From positions 44,419,984 through 44,459,983 of the forward strand of contig CM055102.1 of the NCBI GenBank assembly GCA_029204225.1: a DNA stretch of 40,000 nucleotides, given 5' to 3'. Of this stretch, positions 10,960 through 23,700 are shown in pieces. Origin of the DNA: Diphasiastrum complanatum. Lineage: Eukaryota; Streptophyta; Lycopodiopsida; Lycopodiales; Lycopodiaceae. The notes under the pieces are model-generated. The model saw only the letters and a list, made by a program, of their open reading frames with translations, searched no databases and was not told where the DNA came from. The translations under genes and the position numbers were made by a program. How positions within the stretch are numbered: the stretch's first letter is position 1; each line of letters starts with the position of its first letter.

Positions 10960-11400
10960 AATCCTGGCATGTGCGTGAGCGGGGGCGCGCGCCAATGTGA
11001 GGCTGCTGGTGGCGCTGCCCAGGACCACGGCGCCGTGGTCCCGCTGCCGGAAACCCAGTGGTCCTGGGACATTGGAGCCGGCGGTCCCGGGCGTCGGTGC
11101 CCCCGGGTGCGCTACTGGGGGCCGGACCCTGGCGCCGGCGCCACTAGTCCCGGCACTCGCAACCCATCGCGGGTGGCGCCGACTAAAGGAAACTAGTGGT
11201 CTCGGGACATTGTGGTCGGCGCCACGTTAGCGCCCCGGAGCACTGGCGCCAATGACCCGGGCCTGCTGGCACCGAGACTCGAGGCACTGGCACCCTCTGC
11301 CCTGTTTGCCCTTATATTGCATGGGCGGGCCTGTCCACGCGTCCAAAGCGCACAGGCCCGCTCGTTACCCCGGACCTGTGCAAATAAGTGCCAACGCCAA
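10960..11400. repeat. Second GC-rich island with internal direct repeat
   Basis: Dense in GGCGCC, CCCGGG and CCGGCG words. A roughly 30-bp imperfect direct repeat occurs at 11054-11083 and 11192-11221 (shared core GGGACATTG, both preceded by AGTGGTC and followed by CGGCG), spaced 138 bp. Long open frames exist on both strands but encode low-complexity Pro/Gly/Ala/Arg peptides with no domain, so they are not called as genes. Confidence 0.55.
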
Positions 11401-11459
11401 CAGACCTTAAATATTCTGCTTATTGCATACAAGACCCTACTTTCTTCCTTTATGTAGTA

Positions 11460-14400
11460 GCATCTTGCCATTTTGTTGAGCATTATTTGATCATTAAAAG
11501 ATTTGGATCTTTTTTTTAGGATTCCGACGTTCTGGAACCCTATCCGTTCGGATGCAACTTAGGTGTGGAATAAATTTAGTATGAGCATAAAATTGGATGT
11601 TTTTTTAATTCATGGGTATGTTTTCTCGCAAGTTTTGTTTGAAACAATAGAAAAGAATTTTTGTAGTGGAAATTGAGGCTCAAAACCAAGAGTTAGTCCA
11701 TGTAAGGATGGGGGCCTAATAAGAAGTCTATGTGACATCAAGTCTTGGTTCCTAAAACCATTATTTAGGAATGGAACAACTTAGGATATAGGGTTTGGTA
11801 TTGTACCCACTCCTAAAGAAAATTCTTACAAATGAGCTTTAATGGGTTGAAGGCTCTTGGAGCTCTGTTATCGATTTCTTGATTTTTTGACTGAGGTGGT
11901 TGTTTCAAATTATATAGTTGGATTGAAAGCGCATCTCAAGAATGGTTTGGTTTCCTTCAGGCTAGTTACACTCTCCAACGTAGGTATATAGATGTAGTTG
12001 ATGTCCATGTCTTGAACATAACTACATCCATCAAGATGTGCTTATGCTACCTCTCCTACTTTTAATATTGCTAATGTTGCCACTGGTTTGGCTTTTTCAT
12101 TTGGAGGAAATGAATTAAGATTTGTGAGACACATTTATGCTTCATATGCCAAAGCCCAAATCATTGAGCTAGAAACTGTGATACCTACTTAATGCCAATA
12201 CTCCCACAGACAATATTGATGATTCTGAGCTATGCGCACACATTTTTGGAGGAGGATTTGGTATACTATTCACAATTATTCTAGATTGATGAGCTAGCTT
12301 GGCTACGCCATATTTGGCTACAAGTTTATGTATGAAGTGGATATAGTTAGTAGATGTGAAGTGTGCATTTGCTTTTCCTTTTGACATCCAAATTTTTTAA
12401 TTGAAGGCTAGTCACAACTATAAATAAGAGTGAAAGTCAATGTACTCCAAAAGTGCAACTTGTACAAGTGTTTCAAATTTGGCTAGCATGCATTGTGGTT
12501 ATAGGAGTGAAATGCCAATCCAGAGTTGGTTTCATGCTCTAGAAACAATTAACTTTCAAGCAAACAAAATCAACATCACAACATGGAAAAAAAGAAGACC
12601 AATGGGTGTTGTTTATGAAACTAGCAAACCTATGGAATGATTATTCAAACAACAAAAGAACAATTTGTATTTAGATGAAGGAAGAAAGATTTGTATCTCA
12701 ACAAATGCGATAGTTGGAAATGCAAAACATTTATATTTATTGATTTAAAGGCCATTGGCTAATACAAAAATGTGTGCAAGCCTCAAGCAATGCCCTCGAC
12801 ACACTCATGGCTATAGCCAGATCTGTTCATATGAGTGTATGGAATTCTTAGATGTGGTGTTCAGAGCGCACATCTGGTTGTGATCGTTTCCCCTACCCCT
12901 ACCCCTACCCGTACTACAGGTGGTCAACCTCTAGTGGGGGCCATAGTGGATGGTGTGGGTATAGTGGATGCATGAGTTGCACGCCTCTAGTGGCATGAGT
13001 ATTGTGGTGTCTGCGTCTATATTAAGGCTGTGCAAATGGGTTGGAGTCCTAAAGGGATTCTAGAGTGGTGGAGCTGATGCATCCTTTACATGAATACGTG
13101 ATGGAGTAGCTGCAACATCTATGTCTAACATAATGAGCATGCCCATGTATTGACATCCAGCATGGGTCCCTGGAACATGTACACTCATGACCCACCCATT
13201 GTCAACTAGACATAACATGTAATGTAGTCAATTTGATCAATCACAAGACAACTCAAATGCACGCTAATGTATTGCTAAAGAGATTGAAAAATTGTTTATA
13301 ATCAAACGACAATAAAATAGTACTCAAAAGATAATGACTCACTTGAGATGGCTGAAAAGGTTTGTAATACTTCTAGGTATAGTGAAATGGATTCATAGGT
13401 GTCCCTTTTGCTTCCCTATCCCAAAAACTCCCCATGGCTCCCTCTCTACGCAAATAAAATCATCATGATACAAATATGTCTAGCCAACCAATACATCCTG
13501 ATCGAGAGGATGCATTCCTGAATTAAACTTATGCTCCCACGTGTCATCTACAAAATCATCTGCATTGTTATCTGGCCACTATCTAGTCCAAGATCCTCTT
13601 GATCATGCCAGCCCCACCACACCTCAGCTCTAAGCTCCATAGCCAAAGCCTCCTCCATCCAATATTCCAATATTCCACCAACCTTCATCATCCACAAGCT
13701 GCACGCTAGAGCCAATCATTGAGTGAAGGTGCCTACATCCAAAATTTTACAAACATGTGTGACAAACATGGAAAACGAGGCTCACTAGAGTAGTAGCTAT
13801 ATAAAAACTCAACTATAGAGCAAAAATAAAGTGAAGGAGGCATACATGTGCATGTCTTGAAGGCATTGTGCTCACATTCTAGCCTGGCCTAGTCCACTGA
13901 GGTGGGAAAATATTGCTCCGTATTCTTGAACCAGCCATTGATCAATCGAAAATCCTCCTCATGCCTTTCGTACCTCTACAATGGGTGAAGTTGATGGGCT
14001 ATTGAGTGTATCAATTGTCGAAATATGTCCCATCGCCTTTGCCAAAGTGCTCCTTCATCTTGGCACACAACACAAATATGTGTTCATAGATAAGTTTCAT
14101 AGACTTTAAAAGAATAGGTTGATGTCGAGCTTGTCCAATCTGGTCCATGAACTCATATAGCAATCCCATTGTACCACCACTCTATCAACCGATTATAACA
14201 CGTGGCAAATGGAACACATCACACATGCCAATTCCTTTGTCTCCCTATCAGAAGTCATCCCCAAAAATGATAGATTAAAAGTAGACACACTCACTAGTAC
14301 ATGAATCTTGCCACTCCTGAAACTATGTGTTGGTTGGCATCCTCCATAGCTCCTGTTTGACGTGCACAAGTTGATCAATAACAAGAGAATGATATGGGAA

Positions 14401-14570
14401 TTGAGTAGGCACTAGCTTGTGTAAGTCCAAGATGTTGTTATTGCATCATGAAAATGGCAAGAACTATCCTCTTTTTAGTCACACATCTGACTAAAAAAGA
14501 GATGTCACCTAAGTAATCTGCCTGATCTATGGAAGTCTCCTAGTATTATACATATGACTCGAATTTTTAT
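11460..14570. other. Intergenic, no supported gene
   Basis: Frames are broken throughout. A few minus-strand stretches between about 13.8 and 14.4 kb read like decayed protein but match no family I recognise. A short CCCCTA run (about 12890-12910) is present. No complete element could be delimited. Confidence 0.45.
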
Positions 14571-14830
14571 AACAGAAAATTGACTCGTATTTTTCAAAAT
14601 TCTTCGATATCGTATCAACTCGAAAAATCCGTAATTTTTCGATACCCACCTATAAATTTTGGATAGAATGTTAGTTAACTTTTAATCTTCATCAAAAAAC
14701 TTCTTCGGATTTTTCGAGTTTTTAGTAGTCAGCGTTATTACACTCAACAAGTTGCTAAAAGGCGCTACAACATTGCTCATAACAAGCCTGTAAGGAAAGC
14801 TATTACAAGGCAATATGAACAGGAAATGAA

Positions 14831-14960
14831 GACCTACGAGCAACTATATAAGATGATGTTTCTTACGAAGATCCTACGAGCAACAACGTAAGACGGTGTC
14901 TCTTACGAAGGTCATACGAGCAACGACGTAAGATGACATCTTTACGAAGGTCCTATGAGT
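14831..14960 (+). repeat. Tandem repeat, about 40 bp x 3
   Basis: Three imperfect copies (14831-14869, 14870-14909, 14910-14948) and the start of a fourth share CCTACGAGCAAC near the start and CTTACGAAG at the end, with a variable middle. The preceding 100 bp is open (Tyr/Lys/Gln-rich) but runs into a stop inside the second copy. Confidence 0.8.
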
Positions 14961-15373
14961 AGTTTTGGTAGACAGTGATGTGCAACCACCATGCGGCTCA
15001 CGACTGACATTATGAACTATTTCATTCTTTTAATTATGCCTTGTAAATATATTAATTGTGCAGATATAAATAAGGCACATAGATGTCGGAATTTTAAAAA
15101 AAAAACGTCAACAAATTGAATCCCACGTACACTCTATTGCAATTCTAATCAAGCTATTTTTCTAAAAGACATTTTCTTGTGTCATTGCACATTTCTATTA
15201 CATTTGATTTTCTTTGCAGACATATGACTAATAGATTGAACGCAACTGTGTGATTGTGAATGCTGAATGAATGTTTCTGATATGCTCTTATTGATCTTCG
15301 CTTCCACGCATTAAAGAATTCGTGTGTCTCTGAAATCAATCGTATAGATCCTTACAATTTCAAAGTTAGGATC

Positions 15374-15515
<142 letters not shown>

Positions 15516-15824
15516 ATAATGATGTCTGGTAAGTTCAAAAACAAATAATTTTATTTTTTATTTGTGTAAATGCCCAACATAGACTTTAGTTTGCATTTTT
15601 TAATCTTGAAATGAATTTATTCATTTCTTAAGGTGCAAATCAAATATTCAGGATGCCTGAGGAGTAAGCCTCTACAACGAAATAGAATATATAATCATAT
15701 GTTATTATTCACTCGCTAACAAGCACTCCATGTTGCATTATAACTAGGTTAGCCAAACAAGTTTTGGCAATATGTTTGAATAAATAGTTGTGACCACAAA
15801 ATTCAAGAATCCAATGATCGGTAC

Positions 15825-16008
15825 AATGGCTTCAGTGTTGCAGATTGAAGGGCAACTCTACCCTTAAAAAAAAATAGGTTAAAACTGAAGAAATGCCCAT
15901 TTATTTCCTTTCATATATGAAGGGTGCATGATTTAAATGCCCTTCATTTGAAGGGCAAAAGTCCTAGGACGTGCATTTTGTCCTTCAATCTGTAGCACTG
16001 AGTGGCTT
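15825..16008. mobile_element. hAT-type MITE with 8-bp target duplication
   Basis: Terminal inverted repeats start CAGTG. The left end CAGTGTTGCAGATTGAAGG (15833 on) matches the reverse complement of the right end (to 16000) at 20 of 23 positions. Flanks AATGGCTT (15825-15832) and AGTGGCTT (16001-16008) agree at 7 of 8 bases, the target duplication size of hAT transposons. The 168-bp interior has no coding capacity. It carries a perfect hairpin TGCCCTTCA-TT-TGAAGGGCA (15938-15957) built from the same GAAGGGCA word as the termini. Confidence 0.8.
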
Positions 16009-16143
16009 GTTCATATCAAAAGCCACAACACTTAACTAATCAATAATTGAGATTTTTAACCTTATTAAATGAGTGTTAGACTTTTAGCAATGGTTGTACG
16101 ACCAACACATGTGCTGTTAAAAAGATAGACATACTGCTAAAGT

Positions 16144-16350
16144 AAAACCAGTAGAATTTTCTAAGATACAGATGAAATCTCTTTCAATTTTGTCAAATGA
16201 GTTAGGAGTAGGAAAATTTGTTGATGACGAAGACTCTATCGTTCCTCTATCAAAGGAGCTACAACCTCCTCTGCTAGTGGGAAGGTTTGTGAGACATGGA
16301 TCTAGCAAACTTCTTGGTTTAGGAAGTTTTGGTAAATGTTGTTACAAGTA
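16144..16350 (+). other. Possible orphan exon or decayed coding scrap
   Basis: A roughly 70-codon open stretch, richer in GC than its AT-rich neighbours, is flanked by a CAG (16141-16143) and a GTAAGG (16351 on), that is, splice-site-like borders. The predicted peptide includes KSLSILSNELGVGKFVDDED and PPLLVGRFVRHGSSKLLGLG. No family was recognised. It could be a chance stretch or remnant of a mobile element. Confidence 0.2.
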
Positions 16351-16359
16351 AGGAGACTA

Positions 16360-17700
16360 TAGTTGTAATTATTGATACTTATGTTAAAAAGCAAAAAGAT
16401 CCTAATCAGCTTGATGACTTTTGGGCATCACAACATCTACTAATATTTTTTATAAAATTAAATAGAAAGTATACTTTTACTTTCATTATTATTCATTTGA
16501 GATTTATGTCGTTTTGCATCTAGTTTTATGAAAGAAAAAAAAAAGGTGTATTTTTTATATGGCAATTTTATTAAATGTTACAAATGTTTGAATGTTGTAT
16601 GTTATGAAAATGATGAATGTAGTGGCAAAACTTTGAGCTATTATTTATTTATTTTCATTCTTATAAAAGAAATTGCAAAAATATCATTCAATATTTGAGA
16701 CACTGTGTTTGCAAATGACACCAAAATTTGCTAATCATTAATTTGTAATTTAAAGTGATTCACTTTTCTTTTTTTAAATTTTTTTATCATGCTTGTTATT
16801 ATTTATTTTTCAGAATAATAGTATTTTAAAAAAACTGAGATTCTAATATTGCAAACATTTATATTTTTAACTCCATAGCAAACAACTAAATTTTTTGTTT
16901 TTTTTAAAACAGGCAAGCTATCTGAAATTATAAAAACTTTTTAACAATAATAATAACAATATATTTTACATATTGTATATATTTTAAATATTGTCAGAAT
17001 TTTGATTTAATTATGATCATTTTAAAGCTCAGAAAATCATTTTATATGTTCTACTCATCAACTTCATCAAAGGAGCAAAGCAACTCATGCTTCCACTTTT
17101 TTCATGAATGAGGATGGCAACTTCCTCCTTCCATCAAACAATAGAGCAATCAATTAAAATAATACATTCACATTCTCTTCTTTTGCTCATCCTCTTCTCT
17201 TGTAAAATAAAGTGATCATAGTGAGATGCCATTCAGAATCTCAGCTGGTGATGATGAGCATGCCATCACGTTTCTCATGTGACTCCTTTGAGCTACACAT
17301 ACTTCCTCCAGTAGTTCAGTTACTTCAGTACACTGTCAGCTCATCTTTTTCCCAAGTCTTCAGTCAACGTTAAGGCCTTAGCAGCTACAACACGAGCTCT
17401 CATCACTCTGCTTCCTCATCCAATTTTTGGGTTGTCTGCATTTTCTTTTGACAGAGTACAATCAGCTAAATAGATGTCATTTCCACTTACTAGTAGTACT
17501 ATGTATATGTTACAGGTTGATTAGTTTTGCCTGCCTAATTTAGAGCCGAAAGAGGGTCCTTTTTTTAGTCTTTGTGGCTATTCCCTTGGAAAATTGACGA
17601 TCTACACACAAATTGAGAAATCTAGATCCAAATTTCAATAAAAGTGCCTCATTCCAAGCTTGCTTTTAGGTGGAATACCAGCTCAGAAGTTAGTGTGAAG
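16360..17700. other. AT-rich spacer and upstream region of the MDR gene
   Basis: Very AT-rich to about 17.04 kb, then moderately AT-rich with no clear TATA box that I would assign. No repeat or RNA gene was recognised. A promoter is presumed here from the position of the downstream first coding exon. Confidence 0.45.
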
Positions 17701-17701
17701 G

Positions 17702-20700
17702 ATGAACCGGGCTATTGTGCAAAGAGCTTTTGGTGGGGAGCCCTTGGACGTGCTGGAGCTTGTCGAGAAAGAGAAGCCAAAAGCCTCAGCAGGGCATGTA
17801 GTGGTGAAACTGACTGCCAGAAGTATAATACCTTATGACTTTGTTTGCATTCGCCAGGCAGACTTGGAATGCTTCAGGGATCAACAACCTGTGACTGGCA
17901 TAGATGGCTGCGGAATTGTTGATGAGGTGAGCTAACATATGTGGAAGATTTTGGCCACAGCAATGTTGAACACATACAGCAGCCTGAAACATTAGAAATT
18001 TTAATGCTTTCTTTTTTACTCGTAAATTGAGACTGCAAGTACTTGCATGAAGCATTTCCCACAAAGATGTCCGCAAGTTCATCACCAAGGGACTGTGGTG
18101 CATGCAGGTGGGTGAAGGAGTAACAAAGTATAAAATAGGAGATAGAGTCATACCAATACTCCTCTGGAAATACCTGTATGGAAAAGGGCAAGGCTCATGG
18201 CAGGACTACATTGAGGTGGCAGAGGATGATATTATTCCTTGTCCTGAAACCATTCCTGACGAAGTTGCAGCACAGCTATTGATGACTGAATGTGCACTTT
18301 ATGGCTCTTTTATGGATCTTGAAATTCCCCAAGGTGAATGGTTTCTACAGACAGCTGCTAACTCTAATTTTGGAAGGTATGGACTGTAGCAACAATATGC
18401 AAAAGTACTGTTATCTATTTTCGTTTCTCATGGACATGCTTGTATTCCATCACAGAGATTATCTAATTCAAGGTCTGCTTTTCTGCAAAATGTGGGAGTC
18501 AGCTAGAATTATTCATGCATAAATGTGACACCCTTGTGAAGGGTGGCCAATCTAAGGGTGTCACTAACTAACTATAATAGAGCACAAATAGATCAAGTTT
18601 TTTTTCACTTCATTGATTAAATAAGAATGTGCATCGTACTAAATGAAGGGGAGAGTTCATCCTTATAGATACGTTATCTTTATCATTATACACATTCCCA
18701 CAATGGCAAATAATGCTCCCATTGTGTTTGCCTAACACATTTCTGCCCTAATCATATCTTTGAATCTAATTCTGGATTTTAGAGGAAATTTTTTTGAAAC
18801 TAGAACATCTGAATTTGAGGGATCCAAAGCTGTCCAGTGACAACCATGTGTAGGGATTGTCCAACGAAAGGTCAACTCGTATTTGATTCCTGTCATAAAA
18901 AAACTCGAAGATGCATAATAAAACTTCAAATAACTGCCAACTTTGACCAACAATCAACTTCAAACAATCATGCATTTACTCATATGAGGACATTAATCCT
19001 AATAAGCCTCAAATGACATATGAAAGAATGATTTATCGTCAGACATCTATTCTCCCCCACAATCTGAGCGTAGGGTCTTGAGTTTTCGACCAGTCAGTGT
19101 CTCAGCAAACTGCTTAAATTCTTTGAAACAGTTGAATGCCTCAAACTTGTTCTTGATGAACATAGTCCTGGTGAACCTGGGATAGTCATCAATAAAGGTG
19201 ATGAAGTATATTGTTGATCCTAGAAATGGAAAACTCATAGGACCACACAGATCACTGTGTATCAACTATAAAATTAACTTAGCTCTAGTGGCTTGTCCTT
19301 TGGGAAATCTTGATCTAGGTTGTTTGCCTAGTAAGCAATTCTCACAGATATTTTGAATGTTTGTGGAGATAGCATTGAAGTTTAAGTCCTTATCCAATTT
19401 GTTGTGATGCATGTACAAGATTGCTCTCATGTCGAATAGGGACTTGCATGGAGAAATGTGTTGGGAAGCACTTGAATCAAGATACCATTGATGGGAATCT
19501 CTCATGTGTTGATCTTGTACAATCAGCAGTGTCAAATCCTCGTGAGGGGTTTTGGCTGAATTAGAACTTCCATCCTGTTGTAGCATCTTCTTCTTTTGTG
19601 CTTGAGAACTCAATAGTCCTTGATGTCGTGGTTGGTTCTCTTGTAGTACTTGCAGAAGAGTTTGGTCTTCGGCTTCTATTGTTGTCGATCGTGATGTTGT
19701 TGTCAATGGTTCGAATCAGTTTTCTCAACTTTAGTCTTCTTGTCCTTAGAGTTCTTCTTCTTGGACTGTTGCTTGTTCATATGGAGGGCGATTGTCTTCA
19801 TATTCAACGAGGATAAGCTTTTCCTTGTTACTCTTTCCTACAATAAACTCGCCGTCAACTTTTGGAGTGATAGCGCAGGAGTATTGCTCAAGAGCAACAC
19901 TAGATTGTCATAGGAGGGAGGAAGACTGGACAATAGTGACATGTTGGTGTCTTCATTTGTCATTGGTGAACTTACTACAGATAGTTGGTTGAGTCGTTCA
20001 GATGATCAGTGAGTAAAGTTCCTTCACTTATCTTGATCGATAGAAACTTCTTTCTCAAGAAGAGACGAGTCGACACATCTATAATTTCGTAAAGACCAAA
20101 TAGAATGTCCCATGCTTCTTTGGAAGTGGAACAATTTGCTAATGAGCTATTTGTGAATCTTTAAAATTCAAAGACACAATGGCAAGGGCTTTGCCATCCT
20201 TTGCTTCCCATGTGGGCTGCAATTCAGGTTCTATCAGTTTGGCTATCGAATCGTTTGTGTATCCCCACAGCTCTTTCTCAATGAGTGTCATCCTCATCTT
20301 GAACTTCCACATGTGAAAGTCGTCCCCATGAACTTATTGATCAAGCAGATTTATGAAGTTGAACCTTCCATGATTAAGGAATGATCTAATAATGGTTATT
20401 AGTTGTAAATTCTATTGACAATTCGAACCGAGAGCTCTGATACCACCTTTGTTGAAAGCGTATCTATATAGATTGTCACCTCTAATACCACTCTTGTTGG
20501 TGTGATGATGTAATGAAACAATTCAGTCTATCATATTGTGTGGTCTGACACAAAACAAAAGAATATACTTGAATGATGAATTTGTAGGTTTGGGATCTTG
20601 ACTAATTATCAGAAAGAGACTATTACTTAGATCGTTCGTTTGACACTTCGAATATCTGTGTAGGTGTCTATAATAGCCATAAATAGTGCAAAGGTTTTAG

Positions 20701-23700
20701 GTGTCTATTTTTGTCATGCACTTCTTCATATCAGATATTCGAATGGTTAATAGAGCAAGTATCAGTACTGAAAGAGAAGTTATTAGAAAAAATTTAACAA
20801 TACTTGCATAAATTAAGTAAATAGAGAATCTGTATTATGTTGTTGTAAGTACAACGATCAGAATTTAACAATACTTGCATACATTAAGTAAATAGAGAAT
20901 CTGTATTATGTTGTTGTAAGTACAACGATCAGTCCACAATCCTATGCCCGAGAATGGTTCACTGTTATGTCCATGTCCTGTACAAGGGAATCGGAATTAT
21001 TCCTGACGTAGATAGCCGGTCACTCCAGTTGTATGTGGTTATTAGTTATGCTACGTCATTCCAGACGTGGTCGTATTAAATAATTAATAATCATATGAGG
21101 GCCCAGACCTATAAGTGGACATAGGAGCACATGCATGGTGAAGACTGCTTTAATGCAAGAATAGGAGGTCAATAGCTCAATTTAGGTTGCATGGGGATCC
21201 TAAAGGGAATATTTTCTCTCTCTTGAGGAGAATAAGTCTAGTGGAAACTCGCCCATCCTCCTATTGTGAATTGTGATTCTTGAGCCAGTTCTTCCTCTCC
21301 TCTCTTGTGTCCTTCACTATGGCTTGGAGGTGGATTGGTTAGGGTACAACCTCTCCATATTGGTTGGGTGGTTCATGCTCCACAGGTGTCCTTTTGGTTT
21401 GCATGTGATTGGAATCCTGTAGATCTTCACTTGGTGGTGCTTACAGTGGTATCAGAGCTTGGATCACATCTACCAAGAGGTGGAGCTTGAGGATCTTGGA
21501 TTTTGCAGTTCTTTTGGTGTAGCTCTTTGCTTCTTCTTCCAGGTGTTGGAATTCAATTTCAAGTAGGTGGATTCTCAAATCCTTGGTGTACTTTTAGTCT
21601 AATGATCATAATTGTGGATTTGCTTCATGAATTTTGATGGAAATCATAGGATTTTTGATGAATTTAGTGAATTTTTCACCTAGAATTGATGGTTTTTGCA
21701 AGGAAATGACTATAGGATCTGGTGTAGTACGTTCTCCAAATTGTACTTACTATTTTACAGTCATTAATTACAGAATTTAATGATTGCATGTTGTTTGAAA
21801 AGTCTTGATTACATAGTGATTTTGGACCAAAAATTGGGGTTTTGGACCACAACTGGGCTATAGAAACCATGTTTGACTTGAATCAGAACTTTTAGTGCTT
21901 GCATGCAATGGAATTGCAGGGATTTGGATTTGATTGCACGAATTTGTGGATTTCCCCCACAAATTTTGGTCAAAAAACAAGGTTTTTTGATGGTTTTTGG
22001 ACTGATTTTGGGGTAGATCTCAAAATTCTCAGCCAGGAATTGGTATGGACATTTTTAGAGATGTAATGAAGTTGTCCCTAAGTTGTCATGAAGTTTGGTA
22101 GAGATTAGACACCATTAGAAGGCTCAAAACACTCAAAATAGTGTATTTTGATGATTTTTTAGCATGAATTTCTCTCAATTGGGGGTCTAAACGTATTGGT
22201 TCTTGTTTCAAGCTGAAATATATGTTGGATGTCCTTTGATTTGAGCCATCATGCATCCAATTTGGATAGATGTGCATTAGACACCAACATATTGAAGTTT
22301 TGCTTGTTGAAGGAGGCCAAAATACATTTTTTGCATGATCTGAGCTTATGATTGCTTGCTGGACCTGTTAGAAGCTTCTATGCCTCTCTCACAAACCTTA
22401 GTAGGGTGCTTGTAACCTCTGATCCAAGGCTTTTTGGGCTGGGATGTGTTTTTTGAAGATTCTTCTCCACAAAAGTGCGCCCTCCTATCTATTTTTCATG
22501 CATTTAATGCTCACACGTGTGAAGCCAGCGGTGAAGGGTGATGTGGCAAGTGCCTTTAGACCCACTCTCCCTCCGTACTATGCTTTACAGTGACCAATTT
22601 GGTGTCCTGTAGAGAAAGTTATGGCCGTCTAAAGTTTGGCAATTTTCGAACTAAAATTTGCAAAATTTCGAAATTGTTCTGATGCATGCATGCTTGTGAA
22701 TCAGTATAGTGCTTTCCTGATGATGGAAATGTATGGATAGACCTATATGCATGCTTAAATGCATGTTGCATGCGTAACAAGTGACTTTGATCAATAGAAT
22801 TCTTGCATGTACCTATTTTTAGCAATTCTAGATCAAAAAGCAGATTTTCTAGCAACTAGGCCATTTATGAAAAAATTTTACTTTATTGAAAAAGTCTGAG
22901 CATGTCGAGTTAGTTCCATGCAGGATCTTTTGAAATGATATTGATTTGAGAAAGTATTTGTGTTTATGCAAAATCGATCTATTTTATTGATTTTCACAGT
23001 TGGTCCATTTCAAACGGATTTCGAAAATTCTAATTTTTTGTAAAAGTTAGTGGTTGGTCATAAAAAGTTGTTGTTACCTGAACCATTTTCGGGGGAGAAG
23101 AATGAGAAGAAACCTGAAATTGTGGATGACTGGTTAACCAAGTGGACAGGTTATTTTAATTTACACGAAATTCCTGAGGAGAAAAAGATAGAGAGTGTTA
23201 TTATGTTCTTCCGTGGTAAAGCTTCGTCATGGTGGCGTGACTTGCAACCTAAACCTAACACATGGGACGAGTTTAAGGAGATGTTCAGAAAGTCGTTTGT
23301 GGTTGTGGACGACTCGGATTTTTACCAAAGATTTATGAATTGCAAAATGGGTACTCGGAGTTTGGACTCGTATCTACAAGATTTTATGGATTTATGGAAT
23401 AAAGTCCCCTCATTCGATGCAAAACTGGCACTGTGGCAAATTATCCTAGGTCTTCCCGCAGATTATCAGAATGAGTGTAAGCGTAATGTGCTTCAATCCT
23501 TTGATGATGTAGTCCATGTTGCGAAAGCGTACGACTCCACGGTAGTGGCATCTAGGAAGCAATTACAGGCTAATCCATCTGGATCATCCGGACCCAACCA
23601 GAAAAAAGGGTAGAAAAGAGCTCGTAGAAATAAGAAAACAAAATATTTCGATGAACTGGATCAAGCCGCATCTAAATTTAGACAATAGAAAAAGTCGTCC

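Noticed and set aside
10732-11196. 154-codon open frame across the second GC-rich island
   Set aside because: It crosses the inverted repeat, TATA-like region and island, and its second half is Gly/Ala/Pro/Arg filler. No homology signal.
12890-12910. CCCCTA repeats resembling telomere
   Set aside because: Only about four units and not the plant telomere unit CCCTAAA; too short to call interstitial telomere.
12800-14400. Decayed transposase on the minus strand
   Set aside because: Some stretches look protein-like, but no motif could be assigned and frames break every few dozen codons.
14831-14960. CRISPR-like array
   Set aside because: Units are adjacent, without unique spacers, in a plant genome; an ordinary tandem repeat.
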